DNA of 64,000 bases, from the NCBI GenBank assembly GCA_014529385.2, contig CM043955.1, positions 152,258,140 through 152,322,139 of the forward strand, in the 5' to 3' direction. Positions 10,141 to 22,260 of this stretch are shown piece after piece. Below the pieces are notes generated by a model. It did no database searches. It was not told where the DNA came from and saw only the letters and a list, made by a program, of their open reading frames with translations. This DNA comes from Adiantum capillus-veneris. Its lineage: Eukaryota > Streptophyta > Polypodiopsida > Polypodiales > Pteridaceae. Both the position numbers and the translations under genes were made by a program. Positions within the stretch are counted from its first letter, which is position 1. Every line of letters begins with the position of its first letter.

Positions 10141-12423
10141 GGGATTCTCTTGGCCAACGGCCGACTTACAAGGCTCAGAACTAAATTCTGACTTTACAAC
10201 TCAAATTTTACACAGGTTGGCTTAGAGATCATTGGGATAAAAATCAGAGTCTTGCATATTTACAAGGATTTTTTGGAAAAATAATAATGGGACTATAAAA
10301 CTTTTGTGGCTTCATGATGAGGTGGTTGGCGAGTGGTCAACTTAGGAGTGTGCTCGTATCGTCCATCTGGCAAAAAAAAGATTTAGGAGGGTGACGCCAA
10401 GGGCAAGGATATGTTCTTTACCTTAATAACCTATACTCATCTTTAGAATTACCAAGCCGTAACATCATCCTTGGAAAGAAATCACTCATGCTAAACCAAA
10501 GATATAAATTATATAAAAAGTCCATATTTAAGATCTAAAAGAAGTCAAATAGGAGCAATCAATTCTAGTTTTGACCTCAAGATTGTTTTAGTAAAGTTTA
10601 TGGCCCTATCCTTATGTACAATTCTCACGAGAATCCTCACAATGTCACCATCTTCTTTGATGAATATATGAAGCCAAGATGTGTTTGGGACTTTGCTCAA
10701 GCATATCCTATAGGATGAACCCAAACAAATATTCATATAGAGAAGATGTTGATAAATGTCATATTCATATAAAGTGTATTCATGCATTACCAAAAGATAT
10801 CTCTTGCGGAAAAGAGTGGTATAAGGAAGAAGATGTAGAATTAAGTTCTCAGGTAGAAATCTTGAATTTTGAACCCCAAGATGTGAGTAAATATAATGGT
10901 GAGGCTATCCCGGTTGCTAATTTGAGCCTTCCTTGCCAGAAACCCGGATAAATAGACCCCCTAGAGGCTTCTTATTTTCATGCAAACTCGGAGTCTTGGC
11001 CAAAACTCTCTCGTGCTTAGAGAGATACTACACAAAATTCACTAAGAGAGCAAAAACTCTAGTGGTTAAGAAAGGTAATTATTGCTAATCTTGATTAATT
11101 AATAAATGATAATAATATATGTCTAATTTATCTAATTAATTAAAGAAGATTAGATCCTTCACTACTATTAATTACTCTCTTTTCTATTATTAAACTGCTA
11201 ATTATTTATTATTATGATTAGCAATATAAAAGATAAATGACCTATATCATAGGGAACAATATAAAAGATAAATGACCTCAATCATAGGGAACAAGAATTG
11301 GTTTATTGGACCTTGAATGTATTTATGTACCTTCTCTAGAGTATCATGTAACCTTTTTATTATTTATAATTGGAAAATTTCAATTTTGAGTTGATTTAAA
11401 ATTTTTTTGAGGTAGTAATCCTTGAGTTGTAACCTATGTTTTGTCAATCTTGACTAACTTGAGTGATGGGGGAGTGTGTGTAGATGATTGACATTTTATC
11501 TTGGAGAATATGGGTAAGCATACTCTCACTATTGATAGTCAATAAACATCTTTAGATGGGGAGCAGGGTGCAATGGCTTGTTAAAACTAGACAAAATGGG
11601 TCAGAGAAGAAGAGAATATTATCAACAGATTGTGTTCTACCGACCGAAAACCTTTTGAGCATGGTATCACTACATTGTAGGGAACCCAAAACTAAGACCA
11701 CCAAGACACAAAGCTACACCCGTAGGAAGCATGGAGTGGATATAGTACAAGATAGGAAAGGATGTCATTGTCAATTATCGATTATTATACATCTGAAATG
11801 CCCATGAGATTATCCTAAGACCAAGAAAGGAGAGGTGTTTAGCAAGGGTTATACTTCCTCGAGTAATGGCGTCAATAAGTTCTTTTATGCAACTAAGAAA
11901 GCACCTAAAGATTTTATGGATGCTTGCCAACTTGTTGAAAGAAGTCTCATATGTATATGCCATGTACATACTCAGCGTCCACTATCAAGGTCACCATTAT
12001 GTACATATCCCCTGGAGGGATTGGACCCTTGTTTGTGGCATCATAGGTTTTTAGAATTCCTTGTACATGATGTAGATATTCTTTTGAGTCTCAATAAAAA
12101 AAGTGGAAGTATAGAGAATGCTCTCTCATGCGCAAAAATGTGATCTGTGTAGTAGCCCGTGCACCTCAGCTATATCCTTGTAGATTTTATCCAGATCACA
12201 TGCATCATGTATAGAAAGTGATGTATTCTAAAATGGAGGGTTTTTAAATTCTTTGAGAAATCATCGTAACAAATTTGGTGATTTTTGGTAACCGTTTTTC
12301 CCAATTCCTATCAGAAATTACTTTTTATATACAAAAATAGGTTAAAAATTATCAAAAACTGGTCAAATTTGGTCCAAATTGGCCAAAATTTGACACATTA
12401 TATCACATGCCATGGAAATCAAA
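10141..12423. other. Unassigned degenerate sequence
   Basis: Short open frames occur at 10545-10793 (minus), 10679-10951 (plus) and 11556-12143 (plus). None shows a motif I recognise, and all are within what chance allows. The 11000-11220 part is AT-rich with TAATTAAT words. The left end may still be U3 of element B. Positions 12240-12420 repeat AAATTTGG and GGTCAAA words like the U3 of element E. I see no gene here. Confidence 0.4.
11222..11291 (+). repeat. Tandem duplication, period 35 bp
   Basis: CAATATAAAAGATAAATGAC with a CATAGGGAA tail is present twice in direct succession, at 11222 and 11257. Confidence 0.85.
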
Positions 12424-12442
12424 GGGGGGGGGGGGGGGGGGG
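12424..12442 (+). repeat. Poly-G run of 19
   Basis: Nineteen consecutive G residues are flanked by ordinary AT-rich sequence. Such a run can form G-quadruplexes and is also prone to assembly or polymerase error. Confidence 0.9.
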
Positions 12443-12765
12443 ACTTGCTGAAGTGAAAAAATAGATAATTCATTACTCTAAAAGAGGGATTCAAGAGGAT
12501 TCATGGTGGCGTGTGTAGTCCCGCATTCGTTTGTAGCGCTATTTCTCTTCCTCCCCACCTTTGAAGAGTGAATTACACCTTTCTCTTATTAGTATGATGT
12601 TTAGGGATCATCTTCGTGCTTTGGGATTGAGCTTTTTTCCATGGTCATGGTGTTTTGGTGAGAAGAAGATAGAGGCGTTTTCTACATAGTCTGCGGGTGT
12701 GTGTGCACCATTGGGGTTGAGTGTGTGAGGAAGAGAGTTTGGAATCCAGTTGAGTGTGAGAGGAC
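12443..12765. other. Unassigned, weak likeness to the LTR of element E
   Basis: A short GTGTAGTCCCG stretch near 12510 also occurs in the E LTR near 39062, with roughly similar surroundings. The likeness is too short to call an LTR. No gene is visible. Confidence 0.3.
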
Positions 12766-14837
12766 ATGAGTATGTTTCTTTGTTGGATGAATTTTTTTTC
12801 ACCTTGGGAGGACCTTCACATGGGCTTGGTTGGCATCTACTGTGATCCCGAGCCTCATTGTCACCGACACTCTACAGGCATCTTGGATTTTGGATGTGTG
12901 TGTATGAAGCAATGTGTTCATTATTTCCTAATTTGTCGCTGTATCTTGCCACTTGTGTGTTTACACACTCTAATTTCACACTAACCCCTTGCTAATTTCA
13001 CTAATTTTTGCTAACTTACACACTAGTTTGCTATGAAGGATTCAACCGTTCAATGAATCTTCATTGGAGAGGTAATCAAGGTGGTATTCTCAACCTCCCT
13101 AGAATCTAAAGATGTGTAGAATTGTGTAGAGCTTCCACCATGATGCAATGTAATGTTGATGCTATGTTATTTCAATGCAATGTTGATGCTATGTTGCTTT
13201 GAATTTTTTTGGATTGTTCGTTTTATGCCGTCGTAATGCCCAAATTTTCCAGATTTAGTGGTGTATGAATTTGACAAGTTCAATTGCTAATGGGTGATTT
13301 TACATTGCTAATTGGGTGCCTAATTGAGTTAATTGCATGTTTGAATGGTCAATTGCAAGTGTGTGTGCACTAAAATCAAGTGTGTGTGTATTCTAATTGA
13401 GTGTGTGCATGCCTAATTGTAGGTGTGTGTGCACTATTTTTCCCTTGATTGTGCACCTAAAAATCAATGTCTGCTTAATGATTTTTCAATTGTGATGATT
13501 GATTTGTGTTGTGGTCATGCCGAACTAGAGATTTGTGAAATCACATTACAATTTCGACAAGATTTACCCTTTTGTGTGCGCACCTAAAGATTGGTAAAAA
13601 TTCCCAATTATTAGTGTGTGTGCGCCTAAAAAGTTCTTAATGTGCATGATTAATTCAGTGTTTTGATAGAATGTTTGGTATGTATAATGGTTAATTGCTC
13701 CGTTTTTTAGCTTAAAATAGGGATTTACACACTCCAAATACGTCAAATTTTGACCTAATTTTGCTACTAATTTTGTTGGTTTCATTACCTAGTTTGGATT
13801 TGTTTGATCAAATCATTTGGCAATTGAATTGATGTGATTATTGTGATTTTATTGGGCTACACTAATATACAATGTGTGGAGATTTTTTTAAAAAAAATGG
13901 TATTTTTTGGATAATTTTTGAAAATTTTTGCTTAATTCCGTAAAAATTGATATCTTGCAAACTTTACGAGCTTGATTTCGAGTGCATTTGGGCTTTCGTT
14001 CACCGAGTTTTGAGCGTTTTGCTATTTCCGGGGGCTAGGTTGATGATTTTGTTGTAAATTACATTTTTGATGATGTGTGCTTTTGTATGTTAAAAGTGTT
14101 CGATCGTGATTGACGATGATTTTCTAAGATTCGTAGAATTTTTTGGACTTTCTTGGTAATTTTGAGATTTTTTGGCGATTTTTTGGATTTTGGGGTATTT
14201 TTTGGCCTAATTTTGGCACTTTTGGACATTCAAAAATAAAAATAAGCAGATTTGGAGTTTTGGGGCGGACCGAAGAGACTTTCCAAACCTCGGCGTGCGA
14301 TCCGATACAACGTTGACGTTCGTGGCAAGTGAGTTTCGATTTTTGCGAGCTGCAACGAGAACAGCCCCTTGCGGTGCTCAGGCTCAACTTTGTCACTTTT
14401 TTTTTTTAAAGTCCCTCCTCCTCCCAAAAGGCCTCTTATTAACACTCTCTGTTCTCCCCCTCACTCTCTCTCCGATTATTTGTACTCTCTTTCTAACCCC
14501 CTCTCCCACTCTCTCTCTCTAACTCGCACTCTCTCTCCCCACTGCAGTCTTTGGCGTGTACCTCTCTCTCCCTTTTGTTTTATTAAACCACCACCCGTTT
14601 GCCTTTCGACGCTGGCAACACAACAACTAACACACACACACACACACCTCTGTCAGCATCGTGTTGCTCACTCCCTCTCTCGTTGACCCGCCATGCCAGT
14701 CCGTTCTCTCGTCACCCTCTGTGCGTGCTAGTTTGCCTTTAAGGCTCTGCAACTCCGGATGTCCTACCCCGTCATCACAGGCTGCCACGTCAGCACGTTG
14801 TTGCGCGCTACTGCCAGGCCCGGGCTGGTGTTGTGTC

Positions 14838-14935
<98 letters not shown>

Positions 14936-15990
14936 TTGTGCGCTACTGCCAGGCCCAAAGTCAACGCCACCGTCAGCACTGTCAACCCCACACGCACGTC
15001 AGGTAAGCTAAGGTTTGTTTTTTTATTAGTATCATTTATTTTTATTTTATGTGAATATTTTAGTTTATTTTTTATTTTTTATTAAGGGCTTAAAAAATCA
15101 AAAATCAAATAAGGAATAAAAAAGAAAAAATTACAAAAATAATAAATCAACAAAAAATCACAAAAAAGAATTAAAAACACACCAATACATATATATAAAA
15201 CTCATAAAAAATCAAAAAGAGTTTAAAAATTTACAAAGAAATAGAAAAAACATAGAAAATTTAGGGAAGAATAAAAAACTAATAAAAAATCATTAAAAAA
15301 TAAAAAATAAAAATTTGACAGAGATTAGTCACAAAAATGATTAAAATTTTCTAAAAAGTCACAGATTATTCATAAAAAATCCAAAGTTGTCTGGAAAAAA
15401 CACAATAAATCACAAAAAATTCATGATACCTTCAAAAGACCCCAATTGTTTTTCAAAATTCACCAAAAATTCTATAAAAATGAAAAAATTTTCATAAAAG
15501 TATAAAAAATAAAAAATTCAAAAGTTCATAAAAATTTAATAAAAATAAAAAGAAAGTCATCAAAAGTGCTAGAAAAATCCAAAAAAAGCAAAGCCGGAGA
15601 ATCCCACAAGACAAACCGCGAAAAAGCCAGAAGAGCCGTAAACCAAGGAAAAGCGAACAAATCAAAAGAAAGCAAAGCTGGGAAGTGTACCGCAAAGCGT
15701 CCAAAAATCAAGAACAACAGCCAGGAAAAAAACTGAGCAAACAACACAAAAGCCAGAAATAGCAGAAGGATAGCCAAAAAAAGCTAAAAATGGTCAACTC
15801 GAAGTGGTGGAGTGTCGGACAAATTTCAAAATACTGCATGCTAAAAATTGGCAAGTGCAAGCAATTGCATTGCAAATTGGCTTCCAATTGGACCAACAGG
15901 CACCACTCGCATGTGATTGCAGGTTAGAATAGTACAAGCAGCAGAAATTCTGCTAATCGATACCAAAATCTGTTAAGAAACAATTTTTAC
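12766..15990 (+). other. Leader of element C
   Basis: The 12960-13520 part shares CTAATT, GTGTGTGC and CACTAGTTT words and layout with 370-1200 of element A. A CT-rich block follows at 14405-14930, as in element A near 2860-2900. Position 15000 carries TCAGGTAAGC, a plausible splice donor. From 15080 to 15800 the sequence is strongly A-rich with AAAAATCA-type words on the plus strand. No protein-coding frame of quality is visible. Confidence 0.5.
14801..14956 (+). repeat. (CT)45 microsatellite inside a 135-bp duplication
   Basis: The CT run covers 14841-14931. It is flanked by two near-identical segments (TTGCGCGCTACTGCCAGGCC at 14801 and TTGTGCGCTACTGCCAGGCC at 14936). The run therefore expanded inside, or created, a tandem duplication. 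Confidence 0.9.
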
Positions 15991-16003
15991 AGAACTAGTC
16001 AAC

Positions 16004-18860
16004 ATGGACTCAAATCAAGACGAAAACTCAAGTATAGCAGAGCAAGCTAGTAGCAGTGGCAAAACATGCACAACTGCAACAGAGTAGATTCTGCAGCTAT
16101 ATGGCAACAATGGAGATAAAGTTTTATATGCAGGTTCAAAGGCCATAGATACTTGATGAGCAGCAAAAGAAACACAGAAGCCAAGATCCTATTGATCAGA
16201 GTAAAGCTAGATTTAGAAAACTCCCAGATGTTCACAGACTTCAGCGGAGCCAGGTATTGCAAGCTCAAAGATGAAGTGCAGATAGAAGTTCAAAAAATTA
16301 ACCCAAGTGTTTATCCACAAATCTACACAAGCCAGCAAAACATACAATTGGTGCATATGCAATCAGGATCATTGTACATGGACTACAGTCGTCAGATCTA
16401 TAGTTGAGAGCCAGAATTGCAAGATCCAACAGATCAACCGATAGAAGCAAGTCTAATTGGAGAACCAGATCAAAGACAATACAAAGGTAAAGATGGAGCA
16501 ATCTACAACTTGATCCTTAGTGTTTTGAAAGAACATGAGGACAACTCGGCAAGCGCAAAAGTAGAAGCTTCTTAGCTAGAGCTTGACATACAGAACCAAA
16601 TGAAATACCACCAGTCATGGCATATTGCTCAGATTGTGGACGAAAAGGTGGACATTTTGTTGAAGATTGTCCAAGAAATCCAAACAACAAAAACATATCA
16701 ACTGCCAAGCAAGGTACATAGAAAATTGGAAATGTGAATCTCCTTGTAAGTGCATTTAACTCGTCACTTTTAATGCAATCAAATGATTCTACATTACCAT
16801 TAGAAGCACCAATAAAAACACTGTAAGTTCAAAATCAACATAAAGATGCACAGGCACCTGGAAAGCTTAAAATTGATTCTTTGAACAACAAATTCTTGCA
16901 TGAATTTGGTCAAGGTGTCTAGATATCACCGAATGTTGAAAAGAATGTTAGGTTCGCAAATGATTCTGCATCGACTATCACAAGTGTGCAATCACTCACG
17001 AGTCTAAGAGACACACCAAACAGAATGATGTTAGCATTGTATGGTACACATAATTCATATACACACTATGTAGACCAAAAAGAAAAAATGTACAAAAAGG
17101 ATCAACCAGTGTTTGAACGGTCTACATATACAAACTCATAGAAGTGCGTCCAGATAGATCAGAAAGGATGGTTCACTTTAGAGGAAGAATCTATTATAGG
17201 CCATCCTCTCTAGAGCTGAAGAATATTGCTCGAGTGAACCCAGAAATCTGTTCAGAGACCAACTCTCCTCCATTTAAAATCAAGCTTCGAGGTTGTGACA
17301 AAAAATACGTTTGACCAAAACAGTCATAGATATAGACGAGATTCTAGCATCTATGATGCCTTGGGTCCTAAAACCATAGAAGCTCATATCATAGGAAACC
17401 CATGGGATAGACAATATCAAGGCAAAGATAATGCTATCTACAGCTTGACTTGAGGAATAATTTGTCATGTTTCATGGAGATACATAGGAAACTATGCAGA
17501 AGGCTTACAGATGCCAAATGTCAACAGTTCTACCCAAAGTGTACCTTCACAGTCCCAAAAGGTGAGACTAAACTAGAGCAATACAATTTTGAACTCTTAC
17601 AATGAAGCAAGCTATAGTGATCACCCTGGGAAGGGGGGAGCTATAAATCCATCAAGCTCAGCTTATGTACCAGGAAATGCTACTCCAGTTAGAAGCCCTA
17701 CAACCTCTAGCAACCATACCCCTTCAAAACAGAAACCATTGAAAGATCATATGGTTGTTGGAAGTTTCCAAGTGACCCAGATTCCTCAAAATCTATAGAC
17801 AAATGCTTATATAAAGATCATCAAGGCAGACAAGTCAGAGTCAAAAATCGACAAATCCAATAGTGTCCAAACAGTCACATGTGATCAAGCTCACACATGC
17901 ATATCGAGATGCACATGGTAATGAATATCAGTAAGACCTTGTACAAACCCATACGGATGGTTGGACTAAAGTCAAAGACTATCTAAAGATGATGCAAAGC
18001 ATCAAGTTGCCAGAATAGGTGATAGAAAAGTCAAAGGCAATGAAAGATAAAGTCCAAAAAGCTACACAAAGGTCACCACCAAAATCTCCTCCAAAGAGAT
18101 AGATTCTTCTAGAAAGTACAGTGGATCTTTTAAGATCAAAGGTTACTCAAATGCAGGCAGATAGTTCTCAACAATTGCAAGAAAAAAGTGCAATATTACA
18201 GCCAATGGAGTCAACATCAATTGACGCAGGTGGTCAAAGCAAAGAGAATGTAGATAAATTTCAACCAAAGGATGCTTCCACAAAAGAAATAATTAATTCA
18301 GACACAAATCCTAAGATGATCAAGTGCAATATTATCGGTGAACATGACAAAAAGTTTTCAAGAGAAGTAAAGCTAGATTTTCAGTTAGATAAGAACCTCA
18401 TGTCCTTTTGAACTTGGAAAAGATGTGGCCAACCATAACTAGATTAAGATGCTCTTGAATTTGTGAGCATATCACGAAACAAGTGAGCAGAATGCTGGGG
18501 AATCATCTCCACCACCATTGAAGTAAGTTCACAGATCATCATAGTTCAATTTCATGCGATCGCAGCAAAAGGTATGAAAAACGACATCATAATGGGAATG
18601 CCAATGGCTAAGAAGATGTCAGAGATACAAAATGTAAACATGATGCAGTCTTCAGAGACAACAAATAATGGAGACTAAGACTGGTCACCTGCGGACGACA
18701 GCACAAAGTCCTCAAGCACAGTTAAAATGGAGACCGATATCAAAGAAAATTTTCTTGAAGATGACTCATCTCCATCAAAGAGAACTTCAGAAGAGCTTAA
18801 AGAAAATCAAGCAATAGCAAGTGTAGATCAAATAGAACAAGGGCAACCACGATATTTATT
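16004..18860 (+). pseudogene. Decayed gag of element C with CCHC zinc knuckle
   Basis: An ATG at 16004 opens a Ser/Gln-rich frame, but stops and frameshifts follow throughout. The clearest landmark is one zinc knuckle at about 16624-16670, reading CSDCGRKGGHFVEDC (spacing C-2-C-4-H-4-C), the nucleic-acid-binding motif of retroviral-type nucleocapsid. It closely resembles the second knuckle of D and F. A motif of the form IEAxxIGxPxxRQYxGKDxAIYxL occurs twice, near 16440 and 17380. Later parts are Lys/Ser/Gln-rich and probably disordered. The likeness to the D/F gag is limited to the knuckle, so this is a separate gag lineage. Confidence 0.55.
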
Positions 18861-18869
18861 GAACAGAGA

Positions 18870-20420
18870 ATGCCACCAAATCCAAAATTAAAGAAGAACA
18901 AGGTTGCAAAAAATCAAGAAGAGATAGGAAGTCCAAAGACCCAGACATTGCCAACTAAATCAGTTTTTCATCAGATTAGAAAACAGGGTCTTAAGACACT
19001 CTCCATAGAGACACAGTTAGATCAAGATGAGACCATGGCAAAAGCAGAACAGAACTCTTCAATAGAACCAAAAATGAGAATAGCTATTGTCCTCAGCAGT
19101 ACGAAAAGAGCAAGTGTCATATGCAATGCTCTATTGGATAAAGAAGCAAAGTGCAATATGGTTGCAGACAAAATTCATAATATTCTAGAGATTACTCAAG
19201 GCAAGCCAAATAATAGAGAAATCGTGAATAAGGCTACAAGTCAAATAGACATGGTTGCTTACCTTAGCATCCAAAATCATGAAGAATAAGTAAATTTTCA
19301 AGTGAAGCCTTCAAAGGAAATGCATGCATATGTCATCCTTGGACATCAGTGGTGGTTAGATCAACACAAGGCCTACAAAGAAGATAAAATGCTAATACTC
19401 TCTTTTCCAAGAGGTAGCCAACAACAATTACAGGTACCATTAATGCTAGATTCAGAGTTGCATAAGTCACAAGAATCAAAGATGAATCTTGCAGACAAAG
19501 GTAAAGCCAAAGTGGACCTTCCACCGATTAGCACGAAAGGTGTGACAGCATATGCCTCTACATCAAAGAACCCTCATGGATCAGCTTCTTCAAGCAAGTC
19601 AGGCTTTCAAAACTTCAAGTCAATTGCTAACCCAACTAAACCTCTAAGGAGCCACCCTCAAAAGCAAAGGTATATCAGCCAAAGTACTCAAGAAAGCTAA
19701 GAAAAGTCAAGCAAGTGTTTTTTTCGAGCAATTTAGTCAAAATCAATGATCCGGTTTGGATTAAGGACAAGAAATCAACACAAAAAGACAAACACATGGG
19801 ATGGATATCATCACAATGGAGCTTAAAAGAACAGGAGTACTATATAGGTAACAAACAGATATGGGTGCCAAAACCACAGGTTAGAGTATATGAAGTAACT
19901 TCAAGTCCCTCCCAAAAAGAAGGCCCACAAGGTATCAACTTTGACAATATCGTAGGATACTTAAGAAGTAGGTATACAACAGAACAACATTGAAAGATGA
20001 TAAAGTCAACCACAACTCTCAAGAGGACATAGAATAGAGATGGATCTCAAAGAATCTTCCTCTTAGACAAGGATTCTACACAGGTTATACAAAGATTTGG
20101 CTACCAGTCAACCACAAACCAATTGCAACTACACTAGACCTGCATGAAGATCTCAAGAACTCAGCAAGACCTAGAGCAAAACAAAGTCAACAAAGGAGGA
20201 TACAAAGGTCATCTCAAGAGATTTGGATTTCTAAGTCTTCCAATGCTTTGAGTAAAAAGCCAGATGCCCACAGCCAACAAAGTCCTACAACAACATCAAA
20301 GACTTCTTACAACATGCCCAATTGGAGAATCAAACAGATAATGGAGTCTTCAAAGTAAAAGAAGGACAACCCAACCAACGGGAATGCAGATTCGAAGAAG
20401 ATAAAAGAGGTATGGAAAAA
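18870..20420 (+). pseudogene. Retropepsin-like domain and C-terminal tail of element C
   Basis: A frame at 18870-19700, with one stop near 19287, aligns in order with the protease module at 58092-58745: RIAIVL, then NALLDKEAKCN where the other copy has NALVDTGARVN, then a segment ending YVILGHQWW against MVLGIPWM, then a basic stretch. The catalytic DTG triplet is replaced by DKE, so this copy could not be an active aspartic protease. After 19700 the frame shifts. The tail carries QIWVPKPQ near 19857 and an EVWKKK motif near 20410, both also found in module J. Nothing polymerase-like follows. Confidence 0.6.
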
Positions 20421-20459
20421 GAAACCTTCAATGCCAACTTGGTCCTTCACTAATCCTCT

Positions 20460-21413
20460 TTTTGAAGCTCTTTTTGAAGAGTCAATCTTACTTTAACCTG
20501 AAGAAATTTTTGTAGTAAGCACAAGAATGTAAACGCCAGGGTGCCAAAAACACTTTTTGGCATAGTTAGAGTCGGGTTGTTGAGCCATAAAATGAGCAAA
20601 GTATTAGTCCCAAAGCTTCAAGTCATAATAAACTCTATGCTAAGAGTCGTAGTTATTAGGCTTACGCTCAAGATGGAGGAGTTGAGCATATCTAAGTTGT
20701 GTTGCTCATGTTGAATGAGATGAGCATCAGAGTCGAAGTCTATTAACTTACAAATGGTGGAGTGTCGTAGAGTACAACACTCACGCACAATGCATAGTAA
20801 GATGAGAGCACATATCCTCGTCAAAAACCATTCATAAAGGGGTGCCAGCTTGCAAAGCCATGTCAAGGGATTTTATAGCTACACCATCTTTCTGAAGAAC
20901 CCATCAAAATCTTTCTTGCATAGCATACTGTTTCCCATGCATTTCTATGTATGCATATATAAGATGTCCCACCATTGGACATATGCAATAGACACTCTTT
21001 TTTGCTTCCACCTATGCACCTTGAGTGGACTACAATAGGCAAACCAATGTTCCATCATGCTAATAAGTACCCCAATAATGCGTTTATCCCAAAGGCACTT
21101 TTTTCCCACTAGGTTTTTTCCCTTTGGTCATCCAAGTACTAGACCCTAATTTATAACCTCATCAATCTACTTCCCTTGTATATAATTTTCATAAATAAAC
21201 AGAAGCCTCATCATTATGATATTACAATGGATATATGCAACATCATCTCTCACATCAGACATATTCGGACTAATGAAGATGCTACAACAGACTAAACCTC
21301 ATCAACAAATTCAACAACAAAATGAAGATGATTAGCCCATTAACAACCAATCAAAACCTTCCCTTGCCTCCATGAACACTTTTCAACAGTGCCGGAGGAC
21401 GGGCACTAAAATC
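20460..21413 (+). other. 3' non-coding region of element C
   Basis: There is no coding frame. Positions 21091-21155 carry the T/C-rich motif (AAAGGCACTTTTTTCCCACT, then AGGTTTTTTCCCTTTGG, then TAGACCCTA) that corresponds to 4579-4650 in element A. The order motif, spacer, purine tract, LTR is the same in both elements. Confidence 0.6.
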
Positions 21414-21425
21414 GGAAGGGGGGAA
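21414..21425 (+). other. Polypurine tract of element C
   Basis: GGAAGGGGGGAA lies directly before the LTR start TGTTAACTAAG. Confidence 0.85.
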
Positions 21426-22260
21426 TGTTAACTAAGTCAATGTCACTTAACAGGAGCTGCTAAAGACCAAAGACGTACGAATGCACATCGAGGATGAATA
21501 CAAAGAAGCAGTGAAGATTGGAGTTACACATTTTCCACATTTTCCCAAAATGGTCATGTATTGTAAATTCCCGATTTATTTCAAGCCATTGTAATATTTT
21601 AATGTGTTACGGGCTCAATGGGAGTTCCAAGCTGTAAAGAACAGGTCAGCTAGTGTGTCTAGGTATCTTATTCAGTAAGTGGTGGAGCCCTAAAGGCCTT
21701 AGATGCCCGAACATTGCATATTTTTACCCTAGGTATATAATGCAGTGTGTAAAAGAAATTAGGGTTGTCAAGCTCATTGGTTGAGAGAACTCTTGAGGTG
21801 TGTGGCTATGGAGTCCTTGAGCTCTCCTTGCTCATGAGACTTGGTTAACACTAATCAATGCTTAATTCTCTTTCACTATGCCTCTCTCATGCTTCTTATG
21901 ATTGTCTATGATGCTTAGATTAGCTAGATCTTAGCTAATTAATGGTTAATCCCTCTCTAATCTTGTGTGCTTGCGACGATTAGTGTGTTGCATGATAGGA
22001 TTAGTATTGTGTGCATCTTGCAATCTTTAGTGTGTATGATTGGGTTGATTAGAGGTGAAGAGAATTGGATGTGGAGATTGTCCATCATTGTGGCTTAGCT
22101 CCTCGATAGGCTGAGAAGATCACCTCGTAGAGTCACCATTCGTGTTGCCATGATTAGCTCACTAATCGTGTGAGTGTTTCCATGCCCTAGCCGGGTAGCT
22201 CATCCCTCCGGATTGATAATTTTTTTGGACATTGGAGCTATGCAATGATGGAACCCCCCA
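21426..22260 (+). repeat. 3' LTR of element C
   Basis: It starts TGTTAACTAAG after the purine tract. A TATA-like box lies at 21733-21740 (TATATAAT). The last 80 bases (CCCTAGCCGGGT, CTCCGGATTGATA, GCTATGCAATGATGG) parallel the end of the element A LTR. The end is placed at about 22260 on that comparison. The 5' partner is not in the window. Confidence 0.75.

Larger units (their letters stand above)
12766..22260 (+). mobile_element. Element C: gag-protease LTR retrotransposon lacking RT and integrase, 5' LTR missing
   Basis: The region reads as one plus-strand element: a leader resembling element A, a decayed gag with a CCHC zinc knuckle, a retropepsin-like domain, a long 3' non-coding part with the T/C-rich motif, a polypurine tract and a 3' LTR. 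There is no trace of reverse transcriptase, RNase H or integrase between the protease-like domain and the purine tract, although about 1 kb of sequence there is intact enough to align with A. The left boundary is a guess from where likeness to element A's leader begins, and I found no primer site. The 3' LTR end matches that of A. Confidence 0.6.

Noticed and set aside
10679-10951. 90-codon frame as a host gene
   Set aside because: No recognisable motif, an overlapping minus-strand frame of similar length, and chance-level length; not supported.
11556-12143. Possible copia gag-pre-integrase remnant (LWHHRF)
   Set aside because: The resemblance is limited to a few residues, and the expected zinc-binding Cys/His spacing is absent.
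14997-15010. Splice donor after the CT run as evidence of a host gene
   Set aside because: No exon-like coding sequence flanks it; it lies in the leader of element C and is noted only in connection with LTR leader splicing.
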